Shown here one piece after another: positions 10,593 through 20,834 of a stretch of DNA of 64,000 nucleotides (position 1 is its first letter; every line of letters begins with the position of its first letter). The position numbers and the translations under genes are program-made. The notes under the pieces were generated by a model that worked only from the letters and a program-made list of their open reading frames with translations, searched no databases and was not told the origin of the DNA. Source of the stretch: Lophium mytilinum (Eukaryota > Ascomycota > Dothideomycetes > Mytilinidiales > Mytilinidiaceae); the NCBI GenBank assembly GCA_010093605.1, contig MU004190.1:1222231-1286230 (forward strand), given 5' to 3'.

Positions 10593-10925
10593 CTACTTGC
10601 GGTTCCTCTTCTCCAGCTTCACGATAGCAACATTCCCGCGCGGAACATCCAGCCCACTTAGAACTCCTCCGCCGCCGCGACGCCGCCCTCCCCCGCCCCG
10701 GCCGCCCTTCTTCTTGTCCTTCTGCGGGCAGTTCTGGCGTTTATGGCGCTTTTTCTTGCAAGTGAAGCCTAGTTAATCTTGTCAGCAAATTCAGGGATCA
10801 AGGACATTATACTAGGGATGCTCGACAGAAGGCATACGAAGAATAGTAAATAAAAATACATAGATTTACTATCAGACAACTCCAATAAAGCAACACGCAC
10901 ATGCTAGACAGGAAAAAGGTGCCAT
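10593..10925 (-). CDS. Small zinc-knuckle (CCHC) protein, 66 aa, two exons
   Basis: Missed by simple frame calling. Exon 1 is 10925..10901 (8 codons plus one base) and exon 2 is 10768..10593; the 132-bp intron has donor GTGCGT, a GCTGAC branch site and acceptor ACTAG. The junction creates a Cys codon that completes CFTCKKKRHKRQNC, a textbook C-x2-C-x4-H-x4-C knuckle. After it come a Lys-rich stretch, a Gly/Arg-rich run and a charged end (VAIVKLEKRNRK). Such proteins usually bind RNA or single-stranded DNA. The frame closes exactly and the second exon is convincing. The first exon is short and could be wrong; a longer upstream gene or a remnant are alternatives. A MITE-like element lies 26 bp upstream of the ATG. 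Confidence 0.45.
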
Positions 10926-10951
10926 ACCTAGCTAACAGTCAGGCCTTTATA

Positions 10952-11073
10952 CACCTGTCTGCCGCTGTTTGTAGTGCTTCAATATTTCTTTAGACCTAGA
11001 AACAAGGTAGAACCGCTTAGCTTTGGGCTACGTGGATGCCTGTTGAGGCACTCCAAGCAGTGGCAGACAAGTG
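10952..11073. mobile_element. MITE-like element, 122 bp with 31-bp terminal inverted repeats
   Basis: The left end (10952-10982) and the reverse complement of the right end (11043-11073) match at 26 of 31 positions; four of the five differences are transitions. Both ends begin CAC(C/T)TGTCTGCC. The 60-bp interior has no coding capacity. Size and structure fit a non-autonomous TIR element. A target duplication is not evident at the edges. Confidence 0.6.
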
Positions 11074-11219
11074 CACCTACTTAAGTACTTGATGAGACAG
11101 CGTGTGACTGGGAACTAACTTTACATACCGGGTTAAAGATCAAAAGCCTTAGAAAGGAGGTGCCCACAAACCCTATAATTGTAAGGTGCTGAGGAATCGG
11201 CAGACCTCGGGCTGGTTGT

Positions 11220-11900
11220 TCATTCCTGGACTGTGTCCACTTTACCAGCCTCCCTCCAGTTATGAAGGTTGATGAAGGCGTCCACCTGACACTCTTCCAC
11301 GTTTGCGACAGCTTTACCCTCAAAACTCTCCATGAGAACAATCGCTTTTTCGTTCATGTCCCTACACAGCCGCAGTCTGTTCTCATCGTCTGGGACGAAA
11401 TTATCACTATGCGGGTCGTAGCCGTAAAGGGTCGTATCGAAAACCGACACCACAAGTCCACCGTTGCTCGGCCAAGCCACTCTCAACCACAATCTCTCTT
11501 TAGGCTCCGGTTCCGGCTCCCCACCTTCTTCAAGGGGCGTATCAAGCCTGAGGATGCAGTCCTCATCGTCCAGCTCGGCGCCTTTCAGCAGCGAGAATCG
11601 CGCGCTCGAGCTCCACCACTTCGCGCCAAGGAGAAGCATCTTTTCACAGAAAGCGTCTTCGTCGTCTGGGTCTTGATGGCGTTCTATGATGGGATGCAGG
11701 CGATCGAGACCGAGATAGTCAAAGTCTGGTGTAGTGGCGTTGTCGATGATTATCACGCCACCTTTGGATGGCCAGCCGCAGATGGTGATGTCTTGAGTGC
11801 TGAAACAGACTCGCTCGGTAAAGTCGCGGTCGGAATTATAGGATAGGCCGAGTCCCTGACGGGGACCGTCTGAAGCTCCGCTTTGAGCTAATGGCGTCAT
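11220..11900 (-). CDS. Hypothetical fungal protein, 226 aa
   Basis: Single exon starting at 11900 with MTPLAQSG. I do not recognise the family. It is acidic and has no signal peptide or membrane helix. A pattern of WPSxGG followed by hydrophobic strand residues occurs twice: WPSKGGVIII near residue 43 and WPSNGGLVV near residue 143. This suggests two copies of a small beta-rich unit. Between them are KWWSSSARFSLLKG and a Pro/Glu-rich linker (EEGGEPEPEPKE). The alternative open frame on the other strand (11262-11846) is shorter and lacks an ordered composition. Treated as real because of length, start context and internal repeat. Confidence 0.55.
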   Translation of the reverse strand: MTPLAQSGASDGPRQGLGLSYNSDRDFTERVCFSTQDITICGWPSKGGVIIIDNATTPDFDYLGLDRLHPIIERHQDPDDEDAFCEKMLLLGAKWWSSSARFSLLKGAELDDEDCILRLDTPLEEGGEPEPEPKERLWLRVAWPSNGGLVVSVFDTTLYGYDPHSDNFVPDDENRLRLCRDMNEKAIVLMESFEGKAVANVEECQVDAFINLHNWREAGKVDTVQE

Positions 11901-12680
11901 GGTTATGGCGGTAAGTTTGCCGAAGGCTTTTTCAATCGGGTCAACAGGTTATTTAGAGTAGTGTCGTATTTCGAATCGGCGGTCGAGATAGATGCCGCAT
12001 GAGACTCTAAAGGGTTCAGTGAGCTTTAACAGGCAGGAAAACAGTTTCTCTAATGGACAACACTGACATAAGACGTGCGAGAACGATGGTGGTGCTGATA
12101 TGTCGTGCTTCACTAACCTAGTCTACCTGCGGCGGATTGTCGGTGGCGAGAATGGGGTAATGGTGTAGGCTAGGTGATTGTCAGAACTGACAGGTTGACA
12201 AGCAGGAATGAATCTGCTTCGCCATATTATTCTGAGGCGCAGCGACCATTTAAGGAACAGCGTGTTATCTGACTAGATCCTGAGCGAGAATCGCAATACA
12301 GCGAAACCCATCCTACCTTCTATGATCACTAACAAAGCCTAATAAATGAGAATCCATCCCATACTGTATGAATCGAGGTATACAGGTTTTTTAGAATGTA
12401 GAGTATTCAGCCTCATGTTATGTTTACCACTCTACTACACACCGTAATAATACATCGTCCTCCACTATCGTGGCATGAGATTCGCTACGCCGTTACCGTT
12501 TGCCCGGTAACCCTACGGACCGCTAAAATAGAGGAATAACGCAATTGAGCTAAGGCTCATACCACCTGCCACCATCCCTCCCACGCCCCAACTCCGAAAT
12601 CCATATAATTACAGCCATGCCCCACCCTTTTCTTATCCCTCTATCCCCCATCCCATCTTCCAATAACTCCATTTTCGAAA
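11901..12680. other. Intergenic, no gene seen
   Basis: 780 bp between the 226-aa gene and the 3' end of the coiled-coil protein gene. I see no gene, tRNA or repeat here. Confidence 0.5.
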
Positions 12681-15531
12681 TCACTTTCCCCCCGTATTCG
12701 CCGCAAGCATCCGCTTATTCCGCTTCACCAGCGCATTCAGCTTCTTCTCCAACTGCTCCGCCTCCTTCCGACTCTGCAACATCGCCTGCTCCGCCTCCTC
12801 AACACTCAACACCGCTCCCGAACTCACTCCCGCTCCACCAACATGCCCCGCCGAGCCCACCTTCCCATACGCACTCGCGCCATAACTCGGCACGCCCATC
12901 AAGCCCGCACCAACCAGCGACTCAAGCCCTTGCACAACATACCCGCCCAGGACTTCAGCAGCGAAGACGCCCAAGTTCTCCAGATCCGGGATCGGAATCG
13001 TATTAACATCGCCGCCGCCCGCCGCCACGATCTTCGCGGCTGCAGCTAGACTCGGTGGGATAGGGGCCGGCCCACCGACAGAAGCCTGCTCACTACGAGG
13101 TTGGTTAGTCGGACTATCATTTGGCAAAACCCATTGGTTCAGATACCCCAACGCCTCGTCGAACGACATGGCCGGCTTTGGAGGCAATTTCGTGTTAGAA
13201 GTGGGCGACGCCGCAGTCTGTGACTGCTTGCCCAGCTTCGCGCCCGCTTCTTTGAGCGCGGTAGCGATGGCTGGGAGGACGCCGTTGTGGATGTCGCTAT
13301 ACGCGTTGCGCTCGGGCCCGTCGCCGTTCTGGCGTCTGGAGGTTTTCCTAGTGTCGTGCCAGCGGGCGATGCCTTTGACTTCCTCGACGCGCTGTTCGAG
13401 CTCCAGGACGCGCTCTTCTAGTTCTTTGCTCAGGCCCCAGAGGAATTTGCCCTGTGGGGTGATGAGAGTGCGAGAGTTGGGTTTTCCGTCTTCGCCGCCG
13501 AGGTGCACGGGCAATTTCTTAGCGAGCGCATCCAGGTCAGCTTCGGAGAAGTGGATTTTGAGGTCTGGCGGCGATGGATGAGCGCTGGGGTTGATAGGCG
13601 AGGTCAAAGGAGAGGCGTTACGGGTGTGTGCAAGTGAAGCCGAGAGTGGCTTGAAGAACTCCAAGGTAGAAGCGAGGAGATCGCCGGTACGTTGAAGGTC
13701 GGTGAGAATAGAGGCGGCAGTTGGCTCCCCTCGACCTTTCGCGGAGTGGGGTGCTTCTTCAACTGGGCTCTGAATGTCGACGGGGTTCGTCGTGGGAGAC
13801 CTTCTCGCTTCTGCTGAAGAAACCGCCCCGGAGCTTGAAGCTTCTGCGAGATCATGACTATCCTCCGCCTTCGTGTGCTTCGTCGGCTTGGGAGAAGCTG
13901 GTTGACTCATGGCTGGAGCAGCAGAAGTAGTATTGCTACTAGTGACTGGCTTCTTCGCCTTCTTCTTCCGTCCAATGATGGGAGCTTGTACGGGTTCCGG
14001 ATCAGAAGACTTCACCGACTCTTCCATAGCAGTAAATCGTTCCTCGGCAATCTGCTTCGCACGCTCTTGTCTGTCCTTCTTCGCCTGAGCTTTAGACTTC
14101 TTCCTTATTGGTGCCGTGCCGACTTTGCTTCCAGGAGGGGGTGAGTTGGCTCGTGAAAGTGAGGCGGAGGTGATGGAGGCGTTATCTGAGATCAGATCGC
14201 TGGCCGGGGTTCCAGGCTGATTAAGCGAAGCCACGCTGGCCTGCCTGGAGCGAAGCTTGCCGACTGTGGGCAGTTGTGGTATCGTCGATGCTGCCGACGA
14301 GGCTGATAGCGGCGGTGCATTCTCCGACTTCGGCGTGGGCACAACGCGAAGAGTTCTCGGGCCTGATCGCTTTACTGGCGACCCAACCGACTGTACTGCT
14401 GGACTTGCCGGATGTGAGCCTGTCGATGCAAGGGAGACTGCACGAGGGTTTCTAGCCTGCGTGTCGGGCTTGCTAGCAGCAGATGTAGTTGCAGAGTCGG
14501 CCAAATCGCTTTCAGATAGCTTCGTAGCTGCAGAGATGTCAAGCTTTCCAGGAGGCTGGCGCTTCGACGGAGTTGATACTACTCGGGTATTGCTCTTGGA
14601 TTCCTTCTGAGGGCTCACATTGGCTTGGCGAGCTGGCGAGGGAGCAATAGATGAAGAAGCATCGGAAATCGCTCTCTTCCCCTTTCCGACCTTTTTCGAG
14701 GGCGACTCGGAAACTGTGTTTTCTTTCGTAGTGAAGCTGTCACCTATCGATTTGATATTCTTGCGGCTATCGGGCGTCTTCTCTAGTACCTTTGACGTAG
14801 CAGACGCTGCTTCCTTGGCTCTGACTGGAGTGACTTGCGAATGCGCGTTCGCGCGGGGTACCTCTGGGGTGCCTACTGGATTTCGGCCAGCAGACTTCTC
14901 CTGTCTCACGCTCAAGATCACTGGAGTTACAGCTCTCAAGGGTGTTGCAGGTCGTACGGGCGTCGCTGGTATGACTGGGACAGCTGGGGTTATTGCGGCA
15001 ACGCCAGCTCTGGAATGCGGACGAAGCGGGACGTCGGATGGGAACTTCGGCGTACTTGGAGCAGAGAAGCCAGGCGGAATCGTAGGGGTAGCACGACGGG
15101 GTTGTTCGAGGACATGACTACCGACTACGGGATGGCTCTTACTGCTGTCTTCAAAGTCGACACCAGCGTCGGCATATGAGTCAGCATCGTTTACTAGGGC
15201 ATCTACACTCAGCGACGCCTGCTCGGATGGTGCGAATTCTGGTTCATCTAAGTGAGGTGTCAGCCGCCGTGAGAACAAGAGACAATTTTCCAAAGTGTAG
15301 TGTAAGTGTGGGGAGTGATTGGGAGACCGCTGTGCAACGGGCAGCTCCGCGTACAAGATCGTTCAAGGGCAGCTGACAGTATCACCACAACCTCTCTCGG
15401 TCGTCTTCGTCACATGAATAGATAGAGCAGAAAAAAATGAATGAAGAAGCCATCTTTTCTAATTAAATCGTGAGCCTTTGCCGTCTCTGCGAGATCGGCC
15501 GGAAGGGATTTTACGTACAAGTGATGGCCAT
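12681..15531 (-). CDS. Large disordered protein with C-terminal coiled coil, downstream of NOT4
   Basis: The big exon (15247..12681) is open for about 855 codons but has no Met until roughly residue 440, so its start must be spliced in. A fitting first exon is 15531..15519 (M-A-I-T plus one base; donor GTACGT). The 271-bp intron ends with a CTGAC branch site and CACTTAG, giving MAITYEPEF and 859 residues. The N-terminal half is Ser/Pro/Thr-rich and disordered (TPTIPPGF, repeated ATPxxPATP). Then come Lys-rich RKKSKAQAKKDRQERAKQ, APIIGRKKKAKK, a more ordered block (LITPQGKFLWGL, LEERVLELEQRVEEV), a Gly/Ala/Val-rich stretch, and a terminal coiled coil (SVEEAEQAMLQSRKEAEQLE). I recall similar blocks at the C-end of long fungal NOT4 models, so it may be a 3' exon of NOT4 rather than a separate gene. 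Confidence 0.6.
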
Positions 15532-15848
15532 GACGAAGACGACGAGAGAGGGTGGCGTACGGACCTCGCAGAGGCAGCAAAGCTTGAGGCCCGTAAGTTG
15601 AACAAAAAAAACAGGAGAAGGTATGTAAGACCCGCAATTACCCATGCCCAGCCTTATAAGCCAGAAATCCGCATGAGAATGACAGCCATTTGAAAACGCC
15701 ATAGGCAGCCCCAGAAGCCAATCTGCTTGGTATGTGCCGATGCTTCGCTGTGCCCAATCCCAAGAACGCCATGCAGTCCTCGTCAAAATGATACCAAGTG
15801 CAAAATCAGACAAGACAAGAAGAGAAAGTTCAACTGTTTAGGCGGTCT

Positions 15849-18444
15849 TCACCACCTTCCGCCCACTCCAAAGTTGTTGTTGGTGTACATGGAGGGAAAC
15901 CCACCTTGACCTTGGCCGCCGTAGAGCCCCTGGCCGCCCATAGCTCCACCTTGATGCAACCTCGCCTGCAGGATACTTGGGTCGGCAACATCAACTACAC
16001 CACCTCCCCCAGAAGAGGAAGTGTTAGCATGTCTGTGCTTCTTTCCCTTTTTCTTCTGCTTCTGGGGACCAGAATCCTGATATGCACCAGGCGAGGCACC
16101 GTAAGGGAAGCTTAGAAGGCCAGGGGCAGGGGCTGGCGTAGAGGTCGTTGGGTGTTGTTGATGAAGAAAAGAAGGAAACATTGACTCACGCTTTCCAGCA
16201 TCAGGCCCCCTAGCGCCGGCGCCTCGCTCACGAAGCAGATCTTGATAGGATTCGTTGGGTCGTCCCATAGCATTCGCACCGTAGCCCACTCCGCCAGTAG
16301 TAAAACCATGACCTTGACCAAACATTCCCCCGCCGCTCACTGGGGGAGTTCCGGTCGCCTTGAGACCGGGTGGTGGACCTTGCATTCCGCTCGTGTAGAA
16401 TTGGTTTCCAAGGGCTTGGTGCTGACCAAGTTGGTTGAAGTGGTTGGTGTTCTTCGGCATCATGGAGGATTGCTGATTCATGAGTTTCGCGTTGGCGACT
16501 GGCTGAACTGCAGCTGAAGCAGTTGCGCTGTCGTTTGCGAAACTAAATCTCGAGGTATGCCTTGCGTGTCCAGGTGCGTTTCCGGGCTGCTGTTGGCCCA
16601 AGGCTTGCTGCTGCTGACCATGAACCTGGAAATTGCTCATCAGACCAGCCGATTGAGATGCCGTAGATTTGAGTAACATGAGGTGCTGTTGTTGCTGTGC
16701 AGACAGACCACGACCGTTCAACGCCAAGCTACTAAAGTCGTCGCTTAAGCCTTGCCCAAAGCCCAACCCCGTAGTTTGTTGTGAAGGCGGTGCAATAACG
16801 TGCTGCTGTCCACGGCCTGGCGCAGTCTCGTGGTGCTCCTCAGGCTCTCCTCCCAACTGCAGACTACCGCCTTCGGGATTGTCCTCCGGCTCAATATTGG
16901 GGGCGATCGATACGGGGGCTTGTTCGGTAGCTTGATCTTGCTTGTCCTTCATTGCGCGGCGTTTCGCACCACCATTTGGGTCCAAAAGTTGGGGGAAATG
17001 AGATATGACATCGAATTCTTCCGGGGTCAATGATGCTGCAGAGAATACAAATTTAAAATCAGGGCTAACGATAGCTTTTAGAATGTGGTCGAAGTCGGGG
17101 AGACCGCGTCGATCACGGCCGGTTAACGGTGGTTGGGGCGTAGACGATTTTGAGGGTTGCGCTGACTTCTGCGACTCGGCTTTGATACCTTCTTTGCCTT
17201 TCTTCTTCGAGGGCTCAGAATCGGTGTTCGCTTGCGGCAGTGTTGCTGGTACAGCGTTCGTGGTCATTGGACTTGACGTAGAGGCATTTGTAGACCGGCT
17301 AGCCCGTCGGCCTTGGGAAGATTTGTTCCCCCAATTCGCCGTCGACGGCAAAGCTGCCCCGCCACCACTATTTGTCGGGCTTGCCGGAGCATCGTTACTC
17401 TCTTGTCGATTCATCGGTGGCGCTGCTGCGGCGATGCCTTGGGGAGCTCGCTGTGGAGGAGGCTGAGGTTGTAGCGGGTTCGCGTCGGAATGAGGCGAAA
17501 GGGATTGAGCCGGTTGCTGTGTTGAGATGACGTTCATAGACGACAGGTCTTGACGAGTGAAACTGTCGTTGTCTTCTCCCGCTTCATGTAGGAACATGCA
17601 ATTCCGGTTATTACACGTCTCATTGCGGAGATATGCCGAGCAGTACTTCGTAGTCCCAAATTGTGCTCTGGACTATGTCAGCGCGTTTTCAAGCAAGGAG
17701 GTCGTGAGCCATCACCTTAATGTCCGAGAGGCATTCTGCGACCCATCAACAGCCGTTATGCACGCCGTAGCATCTTCCTTGCGGGCAAAAGTGACATAGA
17801 CTCCCACGGAGTTGGAGTGAGCAGTGTCCTTTGCCTTGCTGACCACAATTTTGATGATCTTCCCGTATTGGCCAAAATACTCGTCGCCGCGAAGCATCTC
17901 ATGGAGGCGGTCGTCTTGTATTGTCGGTGTCAGGCCTGTTACGTAAACGAGGTTCTTCTGCACCACGCGCAGTCCGGCCAAATGTTTTCGGCTCAAGTTG
18001 TCGGCTTCGACCTTTTGCTTTTCCTTCTGGCGCAAGGCGGCATTCTTCTTCGCTTTCTGGGCTATCTCGGCCTTGTGCATCGCCAGTCTATTATCATGTT
18101 AACAGGTCATGATGCAGGCCGGGCATCGTTGGGGGCTCACTCTTCGGCCGTGACGTTTTTGAATTCGATGCTCTTCTCGTCGTAGGGTCGCCGGCACGCA
18201 GGACATAGGCCGTTCATGGTGGTCTTGATATTGTTGTAGCAGAACTGACATATCTAGGGCACCAGGTGATTAGTGATGGGGCCTAGCTGGGCAGGCCTGA
18301 TGCCGCAAAAGCGAGGTTGCATACCTGGTAGCCACAAGGACATGGACGGAAGTTCTTGTCGGACAGGTCGAACTCCTCCACGCAGAGCGGGCACACCTCC
18401 TCCTCGTCATCATCGACGAACTGGTCCTGTAGTTGTCGCGACAT
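15849..18444 (-). CDS. not4: CCR4-NOT complex subunit 4, RING/RRM E3 ubiquitin ligase
   Basis: Four exons: 18444..18325, 18253..18141, 18087..17716, 17667..15849, total 807 residues. Order of domains: C4C4 RING with C18, C21, C35, C37, C42, C45, C57, C60, the last exon-1 codon being Q40; a Lys/Ala-rich helix; an RRM (NLVYVTGLTP, then GVYVTFARKEDA); a C-x8-C-x4-C-x3-H zinc finger (YCSAYLRNETCNNRNCMFLH). A long low-complexity region follows, with NFQVH, PPGLKATGTPPVSGGGMF, KKKGKKHRHANTSSSGGG and a terminal GGRW. This is the Not4 arrangement; Not4 marks proteins on stalled ribosomes and works with the CCR4-NOT deadenylase. Introns are 48-71 bp with canonical ends. It is divergent from the complex I 30 kDa gene, with 390 bp between starts. 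Confidence 0.93.
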
Positions 18445-18834
18445 AGCCGTGGTGTGTGATGGGTATGCGGTGTGAGTTGTTCAAGCGTAGTCGCCGGGTG
18501 GCGCACGAAAGGAGAGATGACCACGGAGAGAGGGCAGATGGGGAGGAGAGTGTGGTCTCTGCCGGACGAGAGTGAAGAAGCAAGAGGAGTAGATAGAAGT
18601 TTGCCTTGAGGCATAGAAAGAGGTGAGGGAGGGAGGGCGTCGAGGAAGAAAGCGTGAAGGTTCGCGCAGAACGCTGTTGCCATCCATGGCGCTGCCAAGC
18701 CGCTAACTGGTCGAGTCCCGTGACTTTTGCCGACCTCATCAACTCTAGATGATGCGAGAGACGTTCATTTGCACTGCTCACGATCCTCGCGCGGCCTCAC
18801 CTCTGCCGCCCTCACACCCATCTCCGCTCCATCG
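18445..18834. promoter_or_regulatory. Divergent promoter of NOT4 and complex I 30 kDa subunit
   Basis: 390 bp between the two starts, pyrimidine/purine-skewed with CT-rich runs. No TATA box is evident, as is common for housekeeping fungal genes. Role inferred from geometry only. Confidence 0.5.
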
Positions 18835-19877
18835 ATGGCTCTCCGCCTGTCAGCAAGTCGGCCATTGGCCGTGGCCGCCCGCTGCGCCGCGAGCTCCAGC
18901 GCCTTCGCCCCTCGAGCTTTCACGACCACAATCCTACGAGCAAAAGAAGTGACGGGAGCCTCCGACGCGCCGAACATGCGGGTACGCGCTCAATTGATCT
19001 ATTGCGAGCTCGGAGACAGTTCTAATGGATGTAGTTTGCCCCGAGGGACGCACCCGGCAAGCTCAAGGCCCCGATCGTCAACCCGGCCGACAAGTACGCA
19101 GAGAAGGGCGAGGCGCTACACAAATATGGCCAATACGTCATGTCATGTCTGCCGAAATATGTCCAGCAGTAAGGCGTTCGAAGAGTGCTACATCGCAACG
19201 GGAATAACACCTTGACTAGATTCTCTGTGTGGAAGGACGAATTGACTATCTACATCCCTCCATCCGGCGTCATTCCCGTCTTCACGTTCTTGAAGTACCA
19301 CACCGCTGCCGAATACACCCAAGTCACCGACATCACAGCTGTTGACTACCCGACGAAGGACCAGCGTTTTGAGGTCGTTTACAACATGCTCAGCATCCGG
19401 CACAACTCGCGCATACGGGTCAAGACATACGCGGACGAAGCAACCCCAGTTCCAAGTATCTGCGATCTGTACGACGGAGCCAATTGGTACGAGAGGGAGG
19501 TCTACGACCTTTTCGGCGTCTTCTTCGTCGGACACCCGGATTTGAGGCGAATCATGACGGATTACGGCTTCGACGGACATCCACTACGGAAGGACTTCCC
19601 CATGACTGGATATACTGAGATCCGATATGATGAGGAGAAAAAGAGGATTGTTGTAGAGCCTCTGGAAATGACTCAGGCATACCGGAACTTCCGCGGCGGT
19701 TCCGCCGCGTGGGAACCAGTCGGTCCTGGAGAAGACAGGAAGCCAGATCAGGTACGTGCTAGTTTTCTAGGACTAGATCTGAACACAACGCCGTCCACCG
19801 CTAAAGTAGCTAACTTGACCTAGTTCAAACTGCCGACGCCAAAACCGGAGCCACCAAAGGAGGAGCCGAAGAAATAG
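18835..19877 (+). CDS. nuo-31: NADH:ubiquinone oxidoreductase 30 kDa subunit (NDUFS3/NuoC homologue)
   Basis: Exons 18835..18981, 19035..19168, 19220..19751, 19824..19877 give 288 residues. The first 35 residues are rich in Ala, Arg and Ser without acids ([20 protein letters not shown]), a mitochondrial presequence. The body carries [33 protein letters not shown] and the complex I 30 kDa signature [20 protein letters not shown], then [16 protein letters not shown]. The last exon encodes a short Pro/Lys tail ([12 protein letters not shown]). The protein is a core subunit of the peripheral arm of complex I in the mitochondrial matrix. All splice sites are canonical, and every junction restores the family sequence. 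Confidence 0.96.
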
Positions 19878-20255
19878 TTGAGGTTGCGTCGCATGTACAG
19901 TGTAAATATATATCCAATCGACGGTGCCGTGTGCTTCTGGCGAAGACGATCCTGCTCTAGAATGTGAATGTGCTACGTTTCAGGATGTCAAATGATTCCT
20001 GCGTCGTCTTTGCATACAAGCTCTTTCCCCAACTTTCGCTTAACAGGATGCTGCACTTCGCGGTCACCATGGTATCCGAAATAGCGTTCAGAGGGATCAT
20101 TTGCGGCCATAACGTCCTGCCATGAGGGCTACCATGAGTGCTATTATCAGCGCTAGCTTTGATAGCCACATCACGCAAGCCGCTTTCGATGCAATGAATT
20201 CTTCCCCAAGACTCCCACTCTCATCTCATTCCCTTCCCCTTGCCCAATCTCACAC
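19878..20255. other. Convergent 3' flanks
   Basis: 378 bp between the stop of the complex I gene and the stop of the DUF1349 gene, two convergent genes. I see nothing else here. Confidence 0.5.
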
Positions 20256-20834
20256 TCATCCAGCTACAACTTCCAATCCCTTGAACCCCGCCTCCAATCC
20301 CCCTTGCTCTTCCTTCCCCGGGCGTGCTGCATACGCCGCCACACTAATCTCCCACTCCTCCTCTCCCGCAAAGAACCACGCCACCTCCCTCAACGGCACC
20401 TTCTTGCTCCCCTCCACCGCATACACCCACAGCGCCATATCCTCCCTCGCCACCTCGACCGTCGCTTCAACCTTCCCCTCCCCCGCTTCCTTGAGAACAG
20501 AGAAGGGCACCACGCTCCAATCGGCCCACTGGTCGCATCCCACGGTGCTCACGTAGGGCGAGCCGTTGTAGAACTCGACGCCGGTTTTGAGCCATTTTTC
20601 TGGCGGGCCCGAGGCGGTGGTGCCCTTGCGGGTTAGCGAGAGCAGGAGCCCGGCTTGGTCGTATTGGGTGAGTTTTGAGGCGGGGGGGAGGGAGAAGGTT
20701 AGGCGGGCGGATTTGAAGGTTGAGAGCGGATGGTTGGTGGGAGTGGTGGGGTGGGTGGGCGCGTTGAAGGCGATGTGGGCGGGGGGTTTGCGCCAGATAT
20801 CGGTATCCGGGCCGGCGGTGAGGTTGAAAGACAT
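20256..20834 (-). CDS. DUF1349 protein (concanavalin-like beta-sandwich)
   Basis: Single exon, 192 residues, starting MSFNLTAGPDTDIWRKPP. Landmarks of the DUF1349 family are present: YDQAGLLL near residue 59, EKWLKTGVEFYNGSPYVSTV (79-98), then DQWADWSVVPF and a late AWFFAGEEEWEISVAAYAARP. Bacterial and fungal members (yeast Ree1-type included) are cytosolic jelly-roll proteins, with a suggested role in enolase or galactose-related regulation; the biochemical activity is not settled. No signal peptide is present. Length is right for a one-domain member, and the frame is uninterrupted. Confidence 0.85.
   Translation of the reverse strand: MSFNLTAGPDTDIWRKPPAHIAFNAPTHPTTPTNHPLSTFKSARLTFSLPPASKLTQYDQAGLLLSLTRKGTTASGPPEKWLKTGVEFYNGSPYVSTVGCDQWADWSVVPFSVLKEAGEGKVEATVEVAREDMALWVYAVEGSKKVPLREVAWFFAGEEEWEISVAAYAARPGKEEQGGLEAGFKGLEVVAG

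Noticed and set aside
11262-11846. Plus-strand open frame of 194 codons opposite the 226-aa gene
   Set aside because: Shadow of the minus-strand gene; the minus frame is longer and has an internal repeat.
15410-15813. Minus-strand open frames between NOT4 and the coiled-coil gene
   Set aside because: Overlapping frames without motifs; most of the stretch behaves like the NOT4 3' flank, and only the short MAIT exon was kept.
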